From Collimonas humicola (GTDB taxonomy: Bacteria; Pseudomonadota; Gammaproteobacteria; Burkholderiales; Burkholderiaceae_D): 64,000 bases of DNA. The stretch covers positions 1,674,001 through 1,738,000 of the forward strand of contig NZ_JAGQEE010000001.1 of NCBI RefSeq assembly GCF_018304945.1, written 5' to 3'. Shown piece after piece: positions 8,601 to 16,886 of this stretch; positions within the stretch are counted from its first letter, which is position 1; each line of letters opens with the position of its first letter. The position numbers were made by a program, and so were the translations under genes. The notes under the pieces are model-generated. The model had not been told where the DNA came from and made no database searches. It saw only the letters and a program-made list of their open reading frames with translations.

Positions 8601-9452
8601 TCACAGGCGCTCGGTCTCGCCGCTCTTGGGCTGCCACTTCATCAAGCGCTTCTCGATCATCCCCACCACCGTATCGAGCACCAGCGCAAAGGCAGTCAGC
8701 ACCAGGATGCCGGCAAACACGGTGTTGATATCGAAGCTGCCCTCGGCCTGCAGGATCAGGTAACCGACCCCGCGCGCCGAGCCCAGGTATTCGCCGACGA
8801 TGACGCCGACAAACGCCAGCCCGACCGAAGTGTGCAGGCTGGAAAACACCCAGGAAGTAGCCGACGGCAGGTACACCGTGCGCAGCAGCTGGCGCTGGTT
8901 GGCGCCCAGCATGCGGGCGTTCGCCAGCACTACCGGACTGACTTCTTTCACGCCCTGGTAAACGTTGAAAAATACGATGAAGAACACCAGCGTCACCGCC
9001 AGCGCCACCTTGGACCAGATACCGAGTCCGAACCACATGGCAAAAATCGGCGCCAGGATCACGCGCGGCATGGCGTTGGAGGCCTTGATGTAGGGATCGA
9101 GGATGGCCGAGGTCAGCGGCGACAGCGCCAGCCACAAGCCGACGCCGAGGCCGAACACCGTGCCGATGCCGAACGCCAGCATGGTTTCGGTCAGGGTCAC
9201 CAGCAGATGCGAATAAATCTCCGCCGGGAAAGTCAGGGTGAACCAGGTATGGTCGCCGAAGCCGACTTCCACCGAACCGCCGCCCACCGTAAACCATTGC
9301 CAGATACGCAGCAGCACCTTGAGCGGCTCGCCAAAGAAAAACGCGGTCTGCGGATTGCGCGTGGCCAGGTGCCATATGCAGAAAAATATCAGCAGCACCA
9401 GCACCTGGTAGACACGCAGATTTTTATAATTGGGCTTGATGGCTTTCCACAT
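8601..9452 (-). CDS. ABC transporter permease, nitrate/sulfonate/taurine family
   Basis: A 283-residue inner-membrane permease with about six membrane segments and the family EAA-type loop (VVLANARMLGANQRQLLRTV, then the downstream glycine-rich GVGYLILQAEG). This is the SsuC/TauC/NrtB class that pairs with NMT1/THI5-like binding proteins. It is the third gene of a minus-strand set (binding protein, ATPase, permease). The substrate is not readable from sequence; sulfonates, nitrate, pyrimidine precursors or aromatic acids are all known for the class. Proximity to the heterocycle hydroxylase operon makes an N-heterocycle possible, as inference only. Confidence 0.87.
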   Translation of the reverse strand: MWKAIKPNYKNLRVYQVLVLLIFFCIWHLATRNPQTAFFFGEPLKVLLRIWQWFTVGGGSVEVGFGDHTWFTLTFPAEIYSHLLVTLTETMLAFGIGTVFGLGVGLWLALSPLTSAILDPYIKASNAMPRVILAPIFAMWFGLGIWSKVALAVTLVFFIVFFNVYQGVKEVSPVVLANARMLGANQRQLLRTVYLPSATSWVFSSLHTSVGLAFVGVIVGEYLGSARGVGYLILQAEGSFDINTVFAGILVLTAFALVLDTVVGMIEKRLMKWQPKSGETERL

Positions 9453-9506
9453 GATCCTGTTTTATCCCTGTCTTCCTGGTTCCACGAATTGCTTGCCAGC
9501 TTGCCG

Positions 9507-10361
9507 CTAGGCGACTTTCTTCTGTTGCTGGTAACCCTTCAGCACCTCGTCGCGCAGCACGCTCCAGATCTGCTGGTGCAATTCGACAAAACGCGCTTCG
9601 TTGCGGATTTCCGCCACGTCGCGCGGCCGCGGCAGGTCGATCGCGAACTCGCCTATCGGATGGGTGCCGGGCCCGGCCGACAGCACCACCACCCGGTCCG
9701 ACATGGCGATCGCTTCATCCAGGTCGTGGGTAATGAACAGCACCGCCTTGCGCTTGGCGCTCCATAGCTCCAGCACTTCGTTTTCCATCAGTTGCCGGGT
9801 CTGGATATCGAGCGCCGAAAACGGCTCGTCCATCAGGATGATGTCGGGATCCAGGATCAGGGTCTGCGCCAGCGCCACCCGCTTGCGCATGCCGCCCGAC
9901 AGCTGATGCGGGTAGCGGTCGCCGAAGCCTTGCAGGCCGACCCGCGCCAGCCATTCCTCGCCCAGCTGGCGGGCCCTGGCTTCATCGGTCGCGCGGTATT
10001 GCAAGCCGGCGATGACGTTTTGCAGCGCGCTGCGCCAAGGCATCAGCGCTTCCGCCTGGAACATGTAGCCGGCGCGGCGGTTGATGCCGGCCAGCGGCTC
10101 GCCGAACACCTTGACGCTGCCCGACGAAGGCTGCAGCAAGCCGGCGCCGACATTCAGCAGGGTCGACTTGCCGCAGCCGGTCGGTCCCACTACGGAAACG
10201 AATTCGCCCGGCGCAATTGACAGGCTGGTGTCGGCCACCGCGGTATAGCGCTGCGAACGATCGTCCTTGGAGACGAAGGTGCAGCTGATGTTGTCCAGGA
10301 AAAGAGCGGGAGTTGAAGCGGAAGTCATAGGCAATACGGCCGGGGCCGAAGCAGATTTCAA
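9507..10361 (-). CDS. ABC transporter ATP-binding protein, SsuB/TauB class
   Basis: A 284-residue nucleotide-binding subunit. The Walker A is GPTGCGKST, the signature is LSGGMRKRVALAQ, and the Walker B region is ILMDEPFSALD followed by the H-loop FITHDLDEA. It drives import through the permease encoded 54 nt downstream. Length and motifs are standard for the class. The first about 20 residues are variable and the exact start could be an internal ATG near MTSASTPAL. Confidence 0.88.
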   Translation of the reverse strand: MKSASAPAVLPMTSASTPALFLDNISCTFVSKDDRSQRYTAVADTSLSIAPGEFVSVVGPTGCGKSTLLNVGAGLLQPSSGSVKVFGEPLAGINRRAGYMFQAEALMPWRSALQNVIAGLQYRATDEARARQLGEEWLARVGLQGFGDRYPHQLSGGMRKRVALAQTLILDPDIILMDEPFSALDIQTRQLMENEVLELWSAKRKAVLFITHDLDEAIAMSDRVVVLSAGPGTHPIGEFAIDLPRPRDVAEIRNEARFVELHQQIWSVLRDEVLKGYQQQKKVA

Positions 10362-10418
10362 CGGAAGCCGTCCACAACCAGCCGCCGCGCCGCCGGCAGG
10401 CGGGCGGCGCGCTGTCGA

Positions 10419-11456
10419 TTACTTGTATTTGGCGTCGGCCTTCTTGACAAACTCATTGGTGTAAGTCTGCGACAGGTCGATATTCTTGCCGGCCAGTTCA
10501 GGATCGAAGGCCTCCAGCGTATGCAAGGCGACCTTCGGACCTTCTTCCGGGATCATGCCGTCCGGCGACAGCGCTTCGCGCATCTTGTTGAAGGCGTCGA
10601 GATACAAGTCGCGATCGCCCAGCTGGTAACTCTCCGGCACGACCTTGGCGACGTCTGCCGGCGAAGCCTTCTGCAGCCATTTGAGCGCGCGCACCATGGC
10701 GTTGGTCAGGGCTTGCGTGGTGTTGGGATATTTCTTGATGAAATCGGCCGAAGCATACAAGGTAGCCGCCGGCATCGGGCCGCCGAACACCGCATTGGTG
10801 TCTTTCAGGGTGCGAGTGTCGGAGATGATCCTGATCTCGTTATCTTTCTGCATCATGGTGATCAGCGGATCGAGATTGACGATCACGTCGATGGAACCGG
10901 AACGCAGCGCCGACAAGGCGCCGGCCGAAGCGCCGACGCCGATGTAGGAAACGTCAGTCGGCTTGAGGCCGCCCTTGGCCAGCACGAAATTGGACATCAT
11001 GCTGGTCGAGGAGCCCGGCGCCGTGACGCCTATCTTCTTGCCCTTGAGGTCAGCGATGGTCTTGTAGTTGGGCATGGTCTTGTTGGATACGCCCATGACG
11101 ATCTGCGGCGCCCGGCCCTGCAGCACGAAGGCGGTGATGCGCTGGTTCTTGGCTTGCATGCTGATGGTGTGCTCGAATGCGCCGGAAACCACGTCGGCGC
11201 TGCCGCCGATCAGCGCCTGCAAGGCCTTGGCGCCGCCGGCGAAATCGGAAATCTGTACATCCAGGCCTTCATCCTTGAAATAGCCGAGCTGTTCGGCGAT
11301 CGTCAAAGGCAGATAATAGAACAGGTTCTTGCCGCCGACCGCGATCGATACCTTGGTCTTCTCCGGCGTCTGCGCAAACAGGTTGCTGTTGAATGTCAGA
11401 TAACCGGCCAGGAACAAACAAAGAGCAATTGCGAACTGCTTCCAGCTTAATTTCAT
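10419..11456 (-). CDS. ABC transporter substrate-binding protein, NMT1/THI5-like
   Basis: A 345-residue periplasmic binding protein with a Sec signal peptide (MKLSWKQFAIALCLFLAGY) and a strong ribosome-binding site (GAGGAGACAAC before ATG at 11456). The fold pattern is that of SsuA/TauA/NrtA proteins: an early YYLPLTIAEQLGYFKDEGL segment, then DLKGKKIGVTAPGSS. It is the first gene of the importer operon. It captures the substrate and delivers it to the permease. The nature of the ligand cannot be told from the residues visible. Confidence 0.88.
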   Translation of the reverse strand: MKLSWKQFAIALCLFLAGYLTFNSNLFAQTPEKTKVSIAVGGKNLFYYLPLTIAEQLGYFKDEGLDVQISDFAGGAKALQALIGGSADVVSGAFEHTISMQAKNQRITAFVLQGRAPQIVMGVSNKTMPNYKTIADLKGKKIGVTAPGSSTSMMSNFVLAKGGLKPTDVSYIGVGASAGALSALRSGSIDVIVNLDPLITMMQKDNEIRIISDTRTLKDTNAVFGGPMPAATLYASADFIKKYPNTTQALTNAMVRALKWLQKASPADVAKVVPESYQLGDRDLYLDAFNKMREALSPDGMIPEEGPKVALHTLEAFDPELAGKNIDLSQTYTNEFVKKADAKYK

Positions 11457-11599
11457 GTTGTCTCCTCATGATTCTTTTCGGGATGTCGGTATACATGCTT
11501 GGCGATATCTTTCGCTCTACTGATGCAAAACACTTAAGCAAAATAACAGAATTCTCGCGGGCCGGCACGATCTGTCTAGCCATCTATGGAAAATTCTTT

Positions 11600-11670
11600 C
11601 CGAAAAACGAAAAACCCACGAAAAAAGCAAAATCGATATGAGCTGATCTGCGCTTCTTTCGTGGGTTTCG
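11600..11670 (-). terminator. Rho-independent terminator of dnaX-ybaB-recR
   Basis: On the minus strand an ACCCACGAAAGAAGC arm (within 11652-11667) pairs with GCTTTTTTCGTGGGT (within 11614-11628). A T-rich tail (TTTTCGTTTTT) follows down to about 11600. It lies just after the recR stop and before the binding-protein gene, so it closes the recR operon. Confidence 0.75.
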
Positions 11671-11691
11671 TGTTCTGCACGTACCGGGTAG

Positions 11692-12288
11692 TTAAGTCGC
11701 CCGCCGGTCCAGCATGGCGCGGGCGATGGTGCCGGCATCCACATATTCCAGCTCGCCGCCGACCGGCACGCCGCGCGCCAGGCGGCTCACCTGCAAGCCG
11801 CGGGCTTTCATGGTTTCGCTGATGTAGTGCGCCGTGGCTTCGCCCTCGTTGGTGAAATTGGTGGCCAGCACCACTTCCTTGACGACGCCGTCGGTAGCGC
11901 GGCCCACCAGTTTTTCCAGCTGGATGTCCTTGGGACCGATGCCGTCCAGCGGCGACAGCCGTCCCATCAGGACGAAGTACAGCCCCTTGAAAGTCAGGGT
12001 CTGTTCGATCATCAGCTGGTCGGTCGGCGTCTCGACCACGCACAGCAAGGTCGGATCGCGCTCGGGATCGAGGCAGGTTTCGCAAACCTCGTTCTCGGTA
12101 AAGGTATTGCAGAGCGCGCAATGGCGGATCTGCTCGACCGCCTGGGTCAGCGCCCGCCCCAGCAGGGCGGCGCCGTCACGGTCATGCTGCAGCAAGTGAT
12201 AAGCCATGCGCTGAGCCGATTTCGGACCGACGCCTGGCAGATGACGCAAGGCTTCAGTGAGCAAGGTAAGACTGGAAGGTACTTTCAC
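11692..12288 (-). CDS. recR: Recombination protein RecR
   Basis: A 198-residue RecR. It has an N-terminal helix-hairpin-helix ([17 protein letters not shown]), the Cys4 zinc finger ([16 protein letters not shown]) and the TOPRIM domain ([15 protein letters not shown]). The C-terminal region has the conserved [13 protein letters not shown] and [15 protein letters not shown] segments. It works with RecF and RecO to load RecA at gaps. The start codon is GTG at 12288. It follows ybaB by 22 nt in the usual dnaX-ybaB-recR order. Confidence 0.97.
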   Translation of the reverse strand: MKVPSSLTLLTEALRHLPGVGPKSAQRMAYHLLQHDRDGAALLGRALTQAVEQIRHCALCNTFTENEVCETCLDPERDPTLLCVVETPTDQLMIEQTLTFKGLYFVLMGRLSPLDGIGPKDIQLEKLVGRATDGVVKEVVLATNFTNEGEATAHYISETMKARGLQVSRLARGVPVGGELEYVDAGTIARAMLDRRAT

Positions 12289-12310
12289 GCAGCGCTCAGT
12301 GAAGGGATGA

Positions 12311-12631
12311 TCAGAACGGCAGCTTGAAACCGGCTGGCATGCCGGCGGTCAGGCCCGACATTTTTTCGGCCGACAGCGCTTCCGCCTTGCGTACTGCGTC
12401 GTTGAACGCGGCAGCCACCAGGTCTTCCAGCATGTCCTTGTCGTCCGCCAGCAGCGAAGCATCGATCGCCACGCGCTTGACCGCGTTCTTGCAAGTCATC
12501 ACGACTTTCACCAGACCCGCGCCCGACTCGCCTTCGACTTCGATCAAGGCCAGTTGGTCTTGCATCTTTTTCATGTTGTCCTGCATTGCCTGGGCTTGTT
12601 TCATCAGCCCTGCCAGTTGGCCCTTCATCAT
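12311..12631 (-). CDS. ybaB: YbaB/EbfC nucleoid-associated protein
   Basis: A 106-residue DNA-binding protein of the YbaB family: [17 protein letters not shown], the central acidic [14 protein letters not shown] strand, and the [17 protein letters not shown] helix. It forms dimers that bind DNA and sits between dnaX and recR as in many bacteria. A CAGGAGAAG ribosome-binding site precedes ATG at 12631. Confidence 0.95.
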   Translation of the reverse strand: MMKGQLAGLMKQAQAMQDNMKKMQDQLALIEVEGESGAGLVKVVMTCKNAVKRVAIDASLLADDKDMLEDLVAAAFNDAVRKAEALSAEKMSGLTAGMPAGFKLPF

Positions 12632-12689
12632 GATACTTCTCCTGTAAAAAAATTAAATTTGCAAAACAAGGAGCGGACACTATGCCCGC

Positions 12690-14795
12690 CTACTTCGCTT
12701 CGCCTATCGGCTTGATTGATCCGGGTACGATCGATGCGCCGAATTCACGCATCATGCTCTGGATGAAAGGATCGTTCTGCGCGGTCTGCTCCGCCAGCCG
12801 CTGCCGTTCCGCCTGCGCCGCCATCGCCTGCGCGTTGGCGGTATGGCGTACGTTGCCAAGTTCGGTTTCCACTTTCACCGTGCGGCCGAAGTGTTCGCTG
12901 AGCGCGGCCGCCAATTTATCAACGCTGCCGGCGGAACGCAAGGTGTCGAGCGGAATCCGCAAATGGATCAGCGCCGCGGGGCCGCTGCTGTCGCACTTGA
13001 TCAGCTCGCTCTGCTGCGCCAGCTGATGCGCTACGCCGCGCACCGCCAGGCCGGCAGCGAGCACCGGCCAGTTGCCGTCCCAGTTGAGGTTGGCGTCGGG
13101 CTGCAGCACCATCGGCGGCAACGGCTCGGCCGGAATCTGGGGCGGCGGCGCCACAGGCTCGGGACGCGGCGCCTGGCGCGCATTGCCGGCGCCATTGGCA
13201 GTCGGGCGCGACGGCGCTGGCGAATACGATTCAGTTTTTTTTTCAGCCGCTGAGCTGGAAAACTCGGTATCCGGCAAATCCATCGGCAGCGGGATCTCTT
13301 CTTCCCATGGCGGCACCGACGAATTTTGCGGTTCGTAGACTGGCGCCGCAGGCCGCGGCCTGGCTGCCGCCGGCGGAGCAGTCGCAGCCGGCGCAGGCAT
13401 GGGCTCAGCAGCAACCGACTGTGCCGCTGCCGGGCGCGCAGCGCTACCGCCCTTGCGCGAAGAAGCTGCGGCGCGGGCCGCCTCCAGTGCGGCTCTGGCC
13501 GGACTCATGCCGCTGGTGTCGAGGCGGGTCACGGGCGCGCTGGTGCTGAGCGTCTGCGGCGCGCTGCTCAAGCGTGCTGCGGCGGGAGCGGCAGCCTGGG
13601 CAGCCGGCGCCGGCCGCGCAACAGCCGCCGCCGGAGCGGCATTAGCCTGCGGCCGCGGACGGCTGGCAGCCGGCGGCGTCACCGTGCTGCCATCGGCTTG
13701 CGGACGGAAGGCCAGCATGCGCAGCAAGGTCATCGAAAAGCCGGCGTATTCATCCGGCGCCAGGCCCAGTTCATTGCGGCCGTGGACGGCGATCTGGTAA
13801 AACAGCTGTACTTCTTCGGCATCGAACAAGCCGGCCAGGCGGATGATTTCTTCGCGTTCCGGCAAATCGTCGGCCAGCGCGGCCGGCACGCTTTGCGCCA
13901 GCGCGATCCGGTGCAGCAAGGTGCCCAGATCCTGCAGCGCGGCGCTGTAGGACAGGCTGCGGCTGGCCATGTCGTCGGCCACCGCCAACAGGCCGGGGCC
14001 GTCCTTTTGCGCCAGCGCGTCCAGCACGCGGATCAGGTAAGACTGGTCGAGCGCACCGAGCATGCCCTGCACCGCTTCCAGCGTCACCTTGCCGGCGGCA
14101 TAGGCGATCGCCTGGTCGGTCAGCGACAGCGCATCGCGCATCGAACCGTGCGCGCCCTGCGCCAGCAAGCGCAAGGCCGGGGTTTCGAATTCAATTTTTT
14201 CCTGGCCGAGGATATTGTCCAGGTGGCTGATGATATGTCCGGGCGGCATCTGCTTCAGGTTGAACTGCAGGCAGCGCGACAGCACCGTCACCGGGATCTT
14301 CTGCGGATCGGTGGTGGCCAGGATGAACTTGACATGTTCCGGCGGCTCTTCCAGCGTCTTCAGCATCGAGTTGAAGGCATGGTTGGTCAGCATGTGCACT
14401 TCGTCGATCATGTAGACCTTGAAGCGGGCATTGGACGGCGCGTACACAGCCTGTTCCAGCAATTGCGCCATTTCATCGACGCCGCGGTTGGAGGCGGCGT
14501 CCATCTCGATGTAATCGACGAAACGCCCGGCGTCGATCGCCACGCAGGCGTCGCACACGCCGCACGGCGTTGCGGTAATGCCGCCGTTGCCGTCGGCGCC
14601 GATGCAATTGAGCGATTTCGCCAGGATGCGCGACAGGGTCGTCTTGCCGACGCCGCGGGTGCCGGTGAACAGATAGGCATGGTGCAGACGCTGTTGCTCC
14701 AAGGCGTGCGTCAAGGCCCTTACGACGTGTTCCTGGCCGACCAGCGTATCGAAGCTTCTGGGGCGATATTTACGGGCGAGGACTTGATAGGACAT
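12690..14795 (-). CDS. dnaX: DNA polymerase III subunit gamma/tau
   Basis: A 701-residue clamp-loader ATPase, taking ATG at 14795 (MSYQVLARKYRPRSFDTLVG), the usual first residues of the family. An in-frame ATG 14 codons upstream is less likely. It has Walker A GTRGVGKTT, zinc-binding cysteines around CGVCDACVAID and the DEVHM Walker B. A long Pro/Ala-rich linker (about residues 370-560) is followed by the C-terminal tau domain that contacts DnaB and the polymerase. A run of nine A residues at codons 518-521 lies at the end of the linker. A -1 ribosomal shift or one extra A would end translation at once and give a gamma form of about 521 residues. First gene of dnaX-ybaB-recR. Confidence 0.96.
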   Translation of the reverse strand: MSYQVLARKYRPRSFDTLVGQEHVVRALTHALEQQRLHHAYLFTGTRGVGKTTLSRILAKSLNCIGADGNGGITATPCGVCDACVAIDAGRFVDYIEMDAASNRGVDEMAQLLEQAVYAPSNARFKVYMIDEVHMLTNHAFNSMLKTLEEPPEHVKFILATTDPQKIPVTVLSRCLQFNLKQMPPGHIISHLDNILGQEKIEFETPALRLLAQGAHGSMRDALSLTDQAIAYAAGKVTLEAVQGMLGALDQSYLIRVLDALAQKDGPGLLAVADDMASRSLSYSAALQDLGTLLHRIALAQSVPAALADDLPEREEIIRLAGLFDAEEVQLFYQIAVHGRNELGLAPDEYAGFSMTLLRMLAFRPQADGSTVTPPAASRPRPQANAAPAAAVARPAPAAQAAAPAAARLSSAPQTLSTSAPVTRLDTSGMSPARAALEAARAAASSRKGGSAARPAAAQSVAAEPMPAPAATAPPAAARPRPAAPVYEPQNSSVPPWEEEIPLPMDLPDTEFSSSAAEKKTESYSPAPSRPTANGAGNARQAPRPEPVAPPPQIPAEPLPPMVLQPDANLNWDGNWPVLAAGLAVRGVAHQLAQQSELIKCDSSGPAALIHLRIPLDTLRSAGSVDKLAAALSEHFGRTVKVETELGNVRHTANAQAMAAQAERQRLAEQTAQNDPFIQSMMREFGASIVPGSIKPIGEAK
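13235..13243 (-). promoter_or_regulatory. A9 slippery run in dnaX (candidate gamma-form frameshift site)
   Basis: Nine consecutive A on the coding strand, read GAA AAA AAA ACT in the tau frame. After a -1 shift, or insertion of one A by transcriptional slippage, the reading becomes GAA AAA AAA AAC TGA, an immediate stop. GC-rich inverted sequence follows within about 60 nt and could act as a stimulator. Thermus thermophilus dnaX is known to use an A9 run for slippage, and E. coli dnaX uses a -1 ribosomal shift. Confidence 0.5.
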
Positions 14796-15057
14796 AGAGG
14801 CGAATAGGGTCTGCATGTTGTGAAATACAACCGACATTTTACCTGACAGACGAAGCCAGCATGCTTTTTAAACTCGGCGCCTTGCCGGCAGCCGCCGGCA
14901 GCCCCGAATCCTGTCGGCCAGGCAATGGCTGCGGGACTGAAAGCGGGCTCTAAACAATTGCAATAAAGCAGCTACCCGAAGGCCGCGGCAAAGGGTAAAG
15001 TCAAGGGGTAAAGTCAAGCGATATACCCCAATACCGAAGCATATCAGGAGACCAGGC

Positions 15058-16704
15058 ATGCAAGGACAGACCCACGAAGTGACGAACCAGGTTGCTGAGC
15101 TGTATGGCAATAATCTTTACCTCGACGACACCATCCTGCAAAGCGGCGTCCAGCGCCTGCATGGGCAATGGCATGCCGATGCGCTGGCGCGCTACGGCGC
15201 CGAGCTCGGCAGCAAGGAAAGCTGGCAGCTGGCCGAACTGGCCAACCGCCACCAGCCCGAATTGAACACCTTCGACCGCACCGGCAACCGCATCGATTCC
15301 GTCGAATTCCATCCGGCCTGGCATGCCTTGCTGGGCATGCTGCGGCGCGAGGGCCTGCACGCCCTGCCCTGGATCAAGCCGCAAAGCGGCAGCCATGTGG
15401 CGCGCGCGGCCGGCTATTTCCTGCATGCCCAGGTGGAAGCCGGCTCGCTCTGTCCCACCACCATGACCTTCGCCGCTATCCCGGTGCTGCAGCAGGAGCC
15501 GGCGCTGTATGCCGCCCTGCAGGCAAAACTGTTGTCATGTGAACATGACAGCCGCGACCTCGCCCTCGAGCACAAGCACTCGATCCTGATCGGCATGGGC
15601 ATGACGGAAAAGCAAGGCGGCTCCGATGTGCGCAGCAACACCACCGCGGCGCTGCCGCTGGAAGGCGGCAGCGGGCGCGGCGCCGGCTACCTGCTGACCG
15701 GCCATAAATGGTTTTTCTCGGCGCCGATGTGCGATGCCCACATGGTGCTGGCGCGCACCGAGATGGGCCTGAGCTGCTTTTTCGTGCCGCGCTGGCGGCC
15801 TGACGGCAGCAAGAATCCGGTACAGATCCAGCGCCTGAAAGACAAGCTCGGCAACCGCTCCAACTCCAGCAGCGAAGTCGAGTTCAGGGAAGCGTTCGGC
15901 ATCATGGTCGGCGACGAAGGGCGCGGCATCCCGACCATCATCGAAATGGCCAACCACACCCGGCTCGATTGCGTCATCGGCTCGGCCGGCCTGATGCGCC
16001 AGGCGCTGGTGCAGGCGCTGCACCACGCGCGCAACAGGAGCGCGTTCGGCCGCGAGCTGGCGGAGCAGCCGCTGATGCAGAACGTCTTGTCCGACCTGGC
16101 CCTGGAAAGCGAAGCGGCGACCTTGCTGATGCTGCAGCTGGCCAGCGCCTTCGAGCATCCCGACGATCCCCTGCAGCGGGCCTGGCGCCGCATCGTCACG
16201 CCCGCCGCCAAATTCTGGATCTGCAAGCGCGCGCTGGAATTCACCGGCGAATGCATGGAAATCTGGGGCGGCAACGGCTATGTCGAGACCGGACCGATGG
16301 CGCGCTTCTACCGCGAAGCGCCGGTCAACTCGATCTGGGAAGGGTCCGGCAATGTGATGTGCCTGGACGTATTGCGCGCCATCGAACGCGAGCCGGCCGG
16401 CTTCGGCCTGCTGCTGGCGCAGCTGGGCGAAAGCGCCAGCCAGCATCCGGGCCTGCGCAGCATGCTGGACGACCTGATGAAGGATTTAGCGACGCCGCCG
16501 GATCAGCGCGAAATGCTGGGACGGCGCTTCGTCCAGCGGCTGGTGCTGACAGTGCAAGGCGCATTGATGCTGCAGCACGCGCCGGCCGTGATCGCCGAAG
16601 CCTTCATCGCCAGCCGCAGCGAAGCCACGGGCGGCCGCGTCTACGGCACCCTGGCGCCGCCGCATCTGCATAAAACCATCCTGCAGCGGACCTGGGCCAG
16701 CTAG
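15058..16704 (+). CDS. aidB: AidB-like acyl-CoA dehydrogenase
   Basis: A 548-residue FAD flavoprotein of the AidB subgroup, longer than ordinary acyl-CoA dehydrogenases. Typical segments are FDRTGNRIDSVEFHPAWH, the MTEKQGGSDVRSNTT FAD-binding loop, GHKWFFSAPMCDAH and the ECMEIWGGNGYVETGPMARF motif near residues 400-420. AidB is part of the adaptive response to alkylating agents in E. coli, though its true substrate is unsettled. A GGAG ribosome-binding site precedes ATG at 15058. The gene stands alone and no Ada-type operator is obvious upstream. Confidence 0.9.
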   Translation: MQGQTHEVTNQVAELYGNNLYLDDTILQSGVQRLHGQWHADALARYGAELGSKESWQLAELANRHQPELNTFDRTGNRIDSVEFHPAWHALLGMLRREGLHALPWIKPQSGSHVARAAGYFLHAQVEAGSLCPTTMTFAAIPVLQQEPALYAALQAKLLSCEHDSRDLALEHKHSILIGMGMTEKQGGSDVRSNTTAALPLEGGSGRGAGYLLTGHKWFFSAPMCDAHMVLARTEMGLSCFFVPRWRPDGSKNPVQIQRLKDKLGNRSNSSSEVEFREAFGIMVGDEGRGIPTIIEMANHTRLDCVIGSAGLMRQALVQALHHARNRSAFGRELAEQPLMQNVLSDLALESEAATLLMLQLASAFEHPDDPLQRAWRRIVTPAAKFWICKRALEFTGECMEIWGGNGYVETGPMARFYREAPVNSIWEGSGNVMCLDVLRAIEREPAGFGLLLAQLGESASQHPGLRSMLDDLMKDLATPPDQREMLGRRFVQRLVLTVQGALMLQHAPAVIAEAFIASRSEATGGRVYGTLAPPHLHKTILQRTWAS

Positions 16705-16820
16705 CCGACGGATCGGCAGGCAGGGTTGGCAGGTTTCTTTCCCTCGCGTGACCGACATGCATCCGCGTGGGCAGAAAAAGCCTGCCCCCCTGTCGAAAAC
16801 AATGCGTCCGCAGCGCTGAA

Positions 16821-16860
16821 TCAAAACAGCCGGCGATACCCTGTATGGATATCGCCGGCT
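16821..16860 (-). terminator. Terminator of the PBP1A gene
   Basis: A perfect 11-bp inverted repeat (AGCCGGCGATA at 16828-16838, TATCGCCGGCT at 16850-16860) with an 11-nt loop. On the minus strand it is followed by GTTTTGA, a short T tract. It stands between the convergent aidB and mrcA genes and could serve both. Confidence 0.65.
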
Positions 16861-16886
16861 TGCTTGCAGCCCATCAGCAGGCGGTC

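Noticed and set aside
14838-15057. Short direct repeat GTAAAGTCAAG near 14995-15016 as a regulatory array
   Set aside because: Only two adjacent copies and no known operator resemblance; probably chance or local slippage.
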